Below, one piece after another: positions 13,076 through 19,058 of a stretch of 19,058 nt of DNA. The stretch's first letter is position 1, and every line of letters begins with the position of its first letter. The position numbers and the translations under genes were made by a program. Origin of the DNA: an uncultured Anaerolineaceae bacterium (GTDB lineage Bacteria > Chloroflexota > Anaerolineae > Anaerolineales > Anaerolineaceae); contig CALCNO010000191.1 of the NCBI GenBank assembly GCA_937897615.1, positions 1 to 19,058 of the forward strand. Reading direction: 5' to 3'. The notes below the pieces were generated by a model. The model did not search any database, had not been told where the DNA came from, and saw nothing but the letters and a program-made list of their open reading frames with translations.

Positions 13076-14629
13076 TTAAGATGGTTTGTGGGAGACAGCT
13101 ACTTTTTTTCTGGCGCGCCGGTCAACCAGGATACCGCCAACAATCACTGCGAACATCAGCACCACAAAACCGATCAGCAAATATTGGATCTCAACAGGCA
13201 AACCCACAGCATATTTGCGGTTGAGATACCAGTTGGTAAAGATGATCACAAAGGTACTTTCCAGGAAGACGATGCGCCAGAACCAGGGATGGCGCCCCTG
13301 CGCAAGGCGCGCCCATACCCAGCCCACTATCAGCGAAAGCCAGGGCAAAAAGATAGCCCGATAACGCGGGTTATCCCACAGATCGCCTCCCGCCCGTGCC
13401 GAGGAGACAAACGTCCAGACAATGAGCATCAGTACCAGCCAGACAAGCCCCCAATCGCGTTGCTGGCGTTGAGAAGTGATTACCGCACCTGCGGAGTACA
13501 GGAGGAACGGCACCACGAAATACCAGCCAACGGCACGAAAAATGGCAATCCCCTGCCAGACCGGCAAAGAGGGATAGATCAGTGCCGCCGGCAGGAGCGG
13601 CTGGATCAGGCCGTAGAGCATGACGAACTGCATGCGCCATTTGGTACCGATCAACTTGAGAAGATAGGCAATCATACCGGATTCTGTTTCGGTGACGTAA
13701 GCATCGTAGTAAAGCGTTTCCTTGAGCCACCTCCAGCCAACATACAAGGCTGCAAGCAAAAATGCCGTGAATACAAACGCTAGGAGCACCCGACGGCCAG
13801 GTTTTGCTTCCGCAGCGATACGCTGTACCAGCAGGTAGCCGACCTCCACGACCAGGGTCACAGCTCCAGCCGGGAGCGAGATCCAACAGGCAAGCAGCGA
13901 GGCCAACGCAAAAGCGACGTACAAAGTGATTTGCCGCTCGCCCTTCTCGTAGCGCAGCACCAGCCAAAAAGTGGCCGCAGCCAGGCAGATCAACAGCGGT
14001 TCGCGCATCTGGGAACTGCCCAGCACTACGCCCTCAGGATAGAACGCCAGCACAACCGCTGCCACCAGGGCAATCTTTTGGCCCCAGCGCAGTTGCAGCG
14101 CTTTCCACAAAAAGAGCACCGCGCTCCCCATCGCCAGAGCAGAAAGGAAAACGATCAACAGCGGGCGCTGCACGTCAGCAGAGAAGAGATAATAGATCGC
14201 CACACTGATTGAGAGCAGGCCGCCGTACTGGTCCATGCCCTGATACGCAGAAGGGATAAAATCGTCCCAGCGCTCCGGGAATGCCTTCATGTAGGCCACT
14301 TCATCGCGCTCATAAGCATCAGAGTAGGCGTAACCGGCGTTTTGCACCGGCGTGTCGTACCCCTGTGCAGGCAATGCAGTAGTCAGCCAGATTCCCACAC
14401 CAATGCGCAGCAAAAATCCGCCGATGGCGATGAGCAAGATCGCCCGCGATGGTTTCAACAGCTTCACGAACAGGAAAAAGAGCGCCGCCAGCAGCGTGCA
14501 ATACAAAGCAGAACGCCACAGTCCGCTCAGGAACTCCCCGGGGCTAAAAGCCGCCAGCAGCGCCCCCAGCAGAATGCCGGGCACCAGAATCGCAATCAAA
14601 CTCAACCACCAGTGTTTTTTCTGATTCAT
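13076..14629 (-). CDS. GT-C-like integral membrane glycosyltransferase or polymerase
   Basis: A 517-aa protein with about 11-12 hydrophobic segments spread along its length. After the third segment, a long extracytoplasmic loop (about 84-138) is rich in acidic and aromatic residues (SDAYERDEVAYMKAF, Asp104, Asp109, Glu110). Such an acidic first loop is the usual place of the catalytic carboxylate in GT-C glycosyltransferases (GT39/PMT-like), which use polyprenyl-phosphate sugars outside the membrane. A Wzy-type polymerase is an alternative. Its place between the GT4 and deacetylase genes, with a 4-bp ATGA overlap upstream, ties it to glycan assembly. The specific reaction is unknown. Confidence 0.75.
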   Translation of the reverse strand: MNQKKHWWLSLIAILVPGILLGALLAAFSPGEFLSGLWRSALYCTLLAALFFLFVKLLKPSRAILLIAIGGFLLRIGVGIWLTTALPAQGYDTPVQNAGYAYSDAYERDEVAYMKAFPERWDDFIPSAYQGMDQYGGLLSISVAIYYLFSADVQRPLLIVFLSALAMGSAVLFLWKALQLRWGQKIALVAAVVLAFYPEGVVLGSSQMREPLLICLAAATFWLVLRYEKGERQITLYVAFALASLLACWISLPAGAVTLVVEVGYLLVQRIAAEAKPGRRVLLAFVFTAFLLAALYVGWRWLKETLYYDAYVTETESGMIAYLLKLIGTKWRMQFVMLYGLIQPLLPAALIYPSLPVWQGIAIFRAVGWYFVVPFLLYSAGAVITSQRQQRDWGLVWLVLMLIVWTFVSSARAGGDLWDNPRYRAIFLPWLSLIVGWVWARLAQGRHPWFWRIVFLESTFVIIFTNWYLNRKYAVGLPVEIQYLLIGFVVLMFAVIVGGILVDRRARKKVAVSHKPS

Positions 14630-15759
14630 CGTCTTATTTCCATTGCAGAAATGATCGTTTTCATACGTTGCTGCCAGGAGTAGGCCTGCACATCCTTCAG
14701 TGCCTGCTGCGCCAGTTTTTCGCGCCGGACTTTATCGCTCAGTAATGCGGCGAACCTGGCGTTCAGGTCTGCCATATCCTCCGGTGCGTAAAAGGCCGCA
14801 TTGTCGTCGGTAAGCACCTCGCGCAGCACCGGCAGCTCGCTGGTGAGGATGGCTCGGCCAGAAGCCATGTACTCAAACATTTTCATCGGGCTGGAGACCC
14901 GGGCGATGTTGCCGCCGCTGCTGCCCGCAATCACCTTGCCGTAAGGCATCAACAGCACGTCAGCAGCCATCTGGTAGACGGGTAATTTTTGGTTCTCCAC
15001 AAAGCCGGTGAGGCGGACGTTGCCGAGCTTTTCGGCAGCAATGCGTTCCTGCCATTTAGCCACCACATCTGCGCGGCCACCCACCCAGACAAAATTGACC
15101 TGTGGGAAACTGCGCGCCAGTTCCAGCAGCGTTTCCAGGCCGCGCCCTTCGTAAAAGCCGCCGCTGTACACTGCTGTAAGGCCCTCGGCCAGCCCCAGTT
15201 GCTGGCGCGCTTGCGGCGCGGTCAGGCGCACGCGATAGCGCTCCAGGTCCACACCATCAGGAGCAATCAACAATTCCTCCGGCCTGAAACTGAGTGAGTA
15301 TTCACTTTCAAGGATGTGCTGCAAAGAATGCGTAATGAGCACAAGAAGTTTCTCGCCACGCCCGCGCATAAAACGCTTTAAGAGGCGCACGCCCATGCGC
15401 CCAACCGGCCGGTCGTGGACCTCCAGGATCACCGGGAATCCCCGAAACTGTGCCAGCACCGCTGCCCAGAGCAGGCGTGTGTAGACCAAATCTGCTTGCT
15501 GCCGTTTGGCGAGGCGCAACGCGGAAAGCACAAAGTCAATCTTTTTAAACGCAGGAACAAACTTCACCCAGCGGACGGGAAAGCGTTCGGCAACGCCATA
15601 ATGCGCTGCCAGTTTCTCCCAGGCAGTAACATCGCTCCCGGGCACATACAGCGTCACTTCTTCGCCGTTCTGGAGCAGCGCCTGGCAAACCTTCATCACC
15701 TGCACGCTGTTGGCCGTCCAGGAGGGGATCACCGCCGCCGAAACATACGCGATCTTCAT
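14626..15759 (-). CDS. Glycosyltransferase family 4
   Basis: A 377-aa GT-B-fold enzyme. The N-terminal MKIAYVSAAVIPSWTANSVQVMKVCQAL pattern (Rossmann strand, then acceptor-side helix) and the C-terminal domain with YSGGFYEGRGLETLLELA (198-215), VNFVWVGG (221-228), the donor-binding SPMKMFEYMASGRAILTS (290-307) and LPVLREVL (309-316) are typical GT4 features. It would transfer a sugar from a nucleotide donor to the lipid-linked glycan at the cytoplasmic face. It overlaps both the flippase gene (15756-15759) and the GT-C-like gene (14626-14629) by 4 bp as ATGA, so it is translationally coupled. Donor and acceptor are unknown. Confidence 0.92.
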   Translation of the reverse strand: MKIAYVSAAVIPSWTANSVQVMKVCQALLQNGEEVTLYVPGSDVTAWEKLAAHYGVAERFPVRWVKFVPAFKKIDFVLSALRLAKRQQADLVYTRLLWAAVLAQFRGFPVILEVHDRPVGRMGVRLLKRFMRGRGEKLLVLITHSLQHILESEYSLSFRPEELLIAPDGVDLERYRVRLTAPQARQQLGLAEGLTAVYSGGFYEGRGLETLLELARSFPQVNFVWVGGRADVVAKWQERIAAEKLGNVRLTGFVENQKLPVYQMAADVLLMPYGKVIAGSSGGNIARVSSPMKMFEYMASGRAILTSELPVLREVLTDDNAAFYAPEDMADLNARFAALLSDKVRREKLAQQALKDVQAYSWQQRMKTIISAMEIRR

Positions 15760-17111
15760 GCCGCCTCTGCAGGAACTTCCTGCATCCCCTTACGCACCAT
15801 CCCCAGGCCGATGAACACCATCAAGCCCACCGAAAGGATAAAGTTGCCGGAAAGCAGCCAGGCCTCGGCGTTGATGCCATAAGCCGGCACCAGCCAGAAG
15901 GATAACCCCACCTTGAGGGCTGCAGCTGCGGCCAGAATCAGCAAAGGGATGTTCGCCTTGCCAAAGGCCAGCAGCAATTTGCGGTTCCAAAAAAAGATGG
16001 TTGAAAAGCCAGAACCCACCAGCAGGATCATCATAGCAGAATAAGCCGGGACGAATGGCTCGGTGTAGGCAATGCGGATGATCCACTTTCCAAAAATTGC
16101 CATGCCCAGCACCACAAAACCAGTCCAGGCGGCAGCGATCAGGGTGGTACGGCGCAGCAGGCGCTTTAAGTCATTCCATTTTTTCAAGACCACGCTGCGC
16201 GCCAATTCCGGGAAAGTAGTGTCAATCATCGGAGTGATCGGCATCATCAGTGGATTCACAATGGTCATGGCGATTTTGTACAAGCCGGCCGCTTCGGAGT
16301 TCAGGAAGAACCCCACCCAGAGCAGCTCACTCTCGCTCACCAGCAGCTTGATGGTGGCACTCAGATTGGTGCTGAAACCAAACTTGAGCATCTCTCTGAA
16401 AGATTGTGGTTTACGGTAACGCGTACGCCACCACCCTGCACCCAATTCGCGCTGCAGGCTCAGCCACGCCAGCAGAATTGGCCCCAAGCCCACAATAAAC
16501 TTACCGGCAATATAGGCCCACAAGACAAATAACAAATCACCTTTGAGGATAAAAGCTACAGTGATGATAGCTAAGGTAACAATCGAACTAACTAAATTAA
16601 TCACCGCCTGCTTTTTAAACTGGTTGGTCACCTGCAGCACACCGGTGGCAGATTCGGTGGTGATGTTCGCCAGAATGGCAAGGCCAAACAAACGAATTAC
16701 CCCGGTTGTGGCGGGGTCTTTAACAAAGAGCTGCGCCCCCAGCGGCGCTACCAGCCAGAGGCAGATAAATGCCAGAATGGATGTGAAGCCCTCGATCATA
16801 AAAGCGGTCTTAATGGCGATGCCAGCCGCTTCCAGTTTCTTTTCAGCCATTTCTTTGCCAAAAAAGCGGATGACAAATTCCCCCATGCGGAAAGAGAACA
16901 AGCGGTTAACCGTGGTCACCACCGTCGTCACCAGGCCAATCACCCCAAAGGCCGTCAATCCCAGCAAACGCGCCGCCAGCACACCCTGTGCAAAACTCAG
17001 TACCATGCCAATGGTGGTGGCGCTAAGCAAATAACCACTATTCTTGAGAACGCGCGTTAGCAGGGGATCTTGTTGCAAAAACGTCTTCAGGCGGTCAAAA
17101 AGCTGTTTCAT
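15756..17111 (-). CDS. Wzx-type oligosaccharide flippase (polysaccharide biosynthesis protein)
   Basis: A 451-aa membrane protein with about 12 hydrophobic segments in the MOP (MATE-like) superfamily pattern. The start region, SGYLLSATTIGMVLSFAQG then ARLLGLTAFGVIGLVTTV, followed by a conserved Arg in the next helix (FRMGEFVIRFFG), is characteristic of lipid-linked oligosaccharide flippases that move undecaprenyl-pyrophosphate glycans to the outer face. It shares ATGA overlaps with the epimerase gene upstream and the GT4 gene downstream. Length is normal and nothing is truncated. Confidence 0.92.
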   Translation of the reverse strand: MKQLFDRLKTFLQQDPLLTRVLKNSGYLLSATTIGMVLSFAQGVLAARLLGLTAFGVIGLVTTVVTTVNRLFSFRMGEFVIRFFGKEMAEKKLEAAGIAIKTAFMIEGFTSILAFICLWLVAPLGAQLFVKDPATTGVIRLFGLAILANITTESATGVLQVTNQFKKQAVINLVSSIVTLAIITVAFILKGDLLFVLWAYIAGKFIVGLGPILLAWLSLQRELGAGWWRTRYRKPQSFREMLKFGFSTNLSATIKLLVSESELLWVGFFLNSEAAGLYKIAMTIVNPLMMPITPMIDTTFPELARSVVLKKWNDLKRLLRRTTLIAAAWTGFVVLGMAIFGKWIIRIAYTEPFVPAYSAMMILLVGSGFSTIFFWNRKLLLAFGKANIPLLILAAAAALKVGLSFWLVPAYGINAEAWLLSGNFILSVGLMVFIGLGMVRKGMQEVPAEAA

Positions 17112-18085
17112 GGGGTCAATACCTGGCTGGCCCAGGCGCGCTGCTCCATGTACCAGTTAACCAGGTTGGTAATGCCCTCATCCAAAGACACCTTTGGCTC
17201 CCAACCTAGCAAGACCTTGGCTTTGCTCACATCGGCCCAGTTGGCATCGGCATCGGCCGGGTGTTTCTCAATGTATTCCACACGCGCTTTTTTGCCAACG
17301 CGCTCCTCGATCTTTGCGAGCAGGTCGTTGATGGTGATGGTTTCGTGGCCGCCCAGGTTGATGATCTCGTAGCCGACAGGTTTTAGCCCGGCCAGCAGCC
17401 CGCTGACGATATCGTCCACATAGGTAAAGCCGCGCATCTGCGTGCCATCACCGGTGACCCTTACAGTTTTGCCCTCTGCCACCCACTGGCAGAAGCGGAA
17501 CATTACCATATCCGGCCGGCCGGCCGGCCCATAGACGGTAAAGAAGCGAAAGACCGTGGTATCCAGCCCGAACAAATGATGATAAACGTGCACCATCGCC
17601 TCGGCACCTTTTTTGCTGGCGGCATAGATTTGCAGCGGATGGCTGGAATCCGCCGTCTCGGGCGTGGGCAAGGGCGGGTTGGCGCCGTAAATGGAAGAGG
17701 TGGATGCCATGATCAGCTTGCCAACTCCTGTATTGCGGCACCACTCGAGCACATTCAAAGTACCGTTGGAATTGGTCTCCAAATACACGTGGGGGATTTC
17801 AACCGCCTGGCGCACGCCTGCTCTGGCCGCCAGGTGGATGACCGCGTCAAAACCTGTGTGCGCTTTTGCCAGATCGGCAAACATGCCGGGGCGGCACAAA
17901 TCATCTTTGATGAAAGTGAATGCCGGGAACTTTTTAAGGTACTCCACACGCCACAGTTTGAGGCGCACATCGTAGGCATCGTTGAGGTTGTCAATGCCCA
18001 CCACTTCATCGCCACGGCAGGCAAGCTGCTCGATCAGCCGCCGGGCAATGAATCCTGCCGCACCGGTTACCAGATATTTTGCCAT
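17108..18085 (-). CDS. UDP-glucuronate 4-epimerase-like NAD-dependent epimerase
   Basis: A 325-aa extended short-chain dehydrogenase. The NAD-binding motif GAAGFIA is at 8-14; NLNDAYDVRLKLWR (33-46) is typical of UDP-glucuronate 4-epimerases, as are VIHLAARAGVR (82-92) and FFTVYGPAGRPDM (181-193). Catalytic residues are visible: the Ser/Thr in ASTSSIYG (127-134) and Tyr154-x3-Lys158 (YAASK). It would convert UDP-glucuronate, or an N-acetyl uronate made by the dehydrogenase beside it, to the galacto form. It starts 1 nt after the dehydrogenase stop and overlaps the flippase by 4 bp. Which of the two substrates it prefers is not certain. Confidence 0.9.
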   Translation of the reverse strand: MAKYLVTGAAGFIARRLIEQLACRGDEVVGIDNLNDAYDVRLKLWRVEYLKKFPAFTFIKDDLCRPGMFADLAKAHTGFDAVIHLAARAGVRQAVEIPHVYLETNSNGTLNVLEWCRNTGVGKLIMASTSSIYGANPPLPTPETADSSHPLQIYAASKKGAEAMVHVYHHLFGLDTTVFRFFTVYGPAGRPDMVMFRFCQWVAEGKTVRVTGDGTQMRGFTYVDDIVSGLLAGLKPVGYEIINLGGHETITINDLLAKIEERVGKKARVEYIEKHPADADANWADVSKAKVLLGWEPKVSLDEGITNLVNWYMEQRAWASQVLTP

Positions 18086-18086
18086 G

Positions 18087-19058
18087 TTAAAGCCGTATCA
18101 CCTTGGGATTATTCCTGCCGGCAGCGCCCAGGGCATTGCGCGTGTCCACGATCAGTTTGGCGTCGCGCAGCAGCGCCGCGTAATCATAAACCTTGTGATT
18201 GGTGACAATAACCACGCAATCCGCGGACTTGATACCAGCAGACAGGTCCTTGATCGAACTGATCGTCCAGTCGTCATGGTGGATCTGGGGGATGTACGGA
18301 TCGTGGTAAGTGACATTGGCGCCTTTTTGCTGCAGCAGGCGGATCACATCAATCGCCGGCGATTCGCGCAGATCGTCGATATCCGGCTTATAGGCCGCGC
18401 CCAGCACCAGTACCTGGCTGCCCTTGAGTGGCTTTTGATGGTCATTGAGCGCATCCTGCACTTTGCTCAGCACAAAGCGCGGCATGTTGGTGTTGATCTC
18501 CGAAGCCAGTTCGATAAAGCGCGCGGTGTAATTCAATGAGCGCAGCTTCCACGAAAGATACAGCGGATCGATGGGAATACAATGCCCGCCCAGGCCCGGC
18601 CCCGGCAAGAACTTCATAAAGCCAAAGGGTTTGGTGGCGGCCGCCTCGATCACTTCCCACACATCCACGCCCAGGCGGTTGCACATAATCGCCAGCTCGT
18701 TGACAAAGCCAATGTTGATCATGCGGAAGGTGTTTTCCAGCAGTTTGGCCATTTCGGCTACTTCGGTGGAAGAAACCGGCACCACCTTATCCAGCGCCTG
18801 GCTGTACCAGGCAGCGGAGACCTCGGTGCAGGTCTCGGTCATGCCGCCGATCACTTTGGGGGTGTTCTTGGTAGTCCAGTCCTCGCGCCCGGGGTCCACC
18901 CGCTCAGGAGAAAAGGCCACAAAAATATCTTCGCCGACCTTCAATCCGCTTTTTTCGGTGAGGGTGGGCAGCACCAGTTCGCGCGTGGTGCCGGGGTAGG
19001 TGCTGGATTCCAGCACCACCACCATGCCCGCATGCACGTACGGGGCAATCCCCTCAGC
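18087..19058 (-). CDS. UDP-N-acetylhexosamine 6-dehydrogenase, WbpA/WecC-like (5' truncated)
   Basis: The frame is open to the window end, so the N-terminal NAD-binding half is missing; a GTG at 19037 is internal, not a start. The 323 visible residues cover the end of the first domain (ESSTYPGTT), the linking helix with ENTFRMINIGFVNELA, and the catalytic GPGLGGHCIPIDP with the nucleophile Cys (codon about 18579-18581). The UDP-binding C-terminal domain follows (VLGAAYKPDIDDLRESPA, YHDPYIP). GGHCIPxDP is the signature of enzymes oxidising UDP-GlcNAc or UDP-ManNAc to the uronate with two NAD, rather than of UDP-glucose dehydrogenase. It is the first visible gene of the polysaccharide operon; more genes may lie upstream. 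Confidence 0.92.
   Translation of the reverse strand, partial: AEGIAPYVHAGMVVVLESSTYPGTTRELVLPTLTEKSGLKVGEDIFVAFSPERVDPGREDWTTKNTPKVIGGMTETCTEVSAAWYSQALDKVVPVSSTEVAEMAKLLENTFRMINIGFVNELAIMCNRLGVDVWEVIEAAATKPFGFMKFLPGPGLGGHCIPIDPLYLSWKLRSLNYTARFIELASEINTNMPRFVLSKVQDALNDHQKPLKGSQVLVLGAAYKPDIDDLRESPAIDVIRLLQQKGANVTYHDPYIPQIHHDDWTISSIKDLSAGIKSADCVVIVTNHKVYDYAALLRDAKLIVDTRNALGAAGRNNPKVIRL

Noticed and set aside
17512..17529. Run of CCGG units (CCGGCCGGCCGGCCGGCC)
   Set aside because: It lies in frame in the epimerase and encodes part of the conserved YGPxGRPDM motif, so it is explained by coding constraint.

Overview
The window looks like a chromosomal segment of a Chloroflexi bacterium, most likely of the class Anaerolineae. 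This is inferred from moderately GC-rich coding DNA, the Thr/Pro 'TPTPT' linkers in three surface proteins, a DUF389-SH3b membrane protein, and a MutL-like gene set with no glutamate mutase beside it. No RNA genes, insertion sequences, CRISPR arrays or prophage genes were seen. Coding density is very high.

Layout. (1) Bases 1-342 (+) are the 3' end of a PglC/WcaJ-like sugar-phosphate transferase. (2) 379-1368 (-) is a BMP/PnrA-like lipoprotein, convergent with it; a hairpin inside the end of the first gene serves as the minus-strand terminator. (3) 1467-4168 (+) holds a DUF389-SH3b membrane protein and an alpha-D-phosphohexomutase, ended by a bidirectional terminator. (4) 4237-12302 (-) is a tightly packed run of eight genes, most of unknown function: an 85-aa protein, a DUF6754-like bitopic protein, a 206-aa polytopic membrane protein, a 763-aa zinc-ribbon protein with six DWL-type motifs, a 221-aa polytopic protein, a MutL/GlmL-type ASKHA protein, a barrel-sandwich/KOW-like protein and an LPxxG-tailed membrane protein. 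(5) 12325-19058 (-) is a surface polysaccharide operon: nucleotide-sugar 6-dehydrogenase (cut by the window end), UDP-glucuronate 4-epimerase-like SDR, Wzx-type flippase, GT4 glycosyltransferase, GT-C-like integral membrane protein and PIG-L deacetylase. Several of these genes share 4-bp ATGA overlaps.

How the genes work together. The dehydrogenase and epimerase would supply uronic-acid nucleotide sugars. The GT4 enzyme would extend a lipid-linked glycan, the flippase would export it, and the GT-C-like protein and PIG-L deacetylase would modify or polymerise it. The phosphohexomutase (hexose-1-phosphate supply) and the PglC-like initiating transferase fit the same theme. The run at 4237-12302 is the most interesting part. 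Overlapping or nearly touching genes encode several membrane proteins together with an ASKHA ATPase-like protein and a barrel-sandwich/KOW protein, which suggests a coordinately made, uncharacterised membrane complex. An extended -10 element just before its first gene suggests its own, possibly leaderless, promoter.
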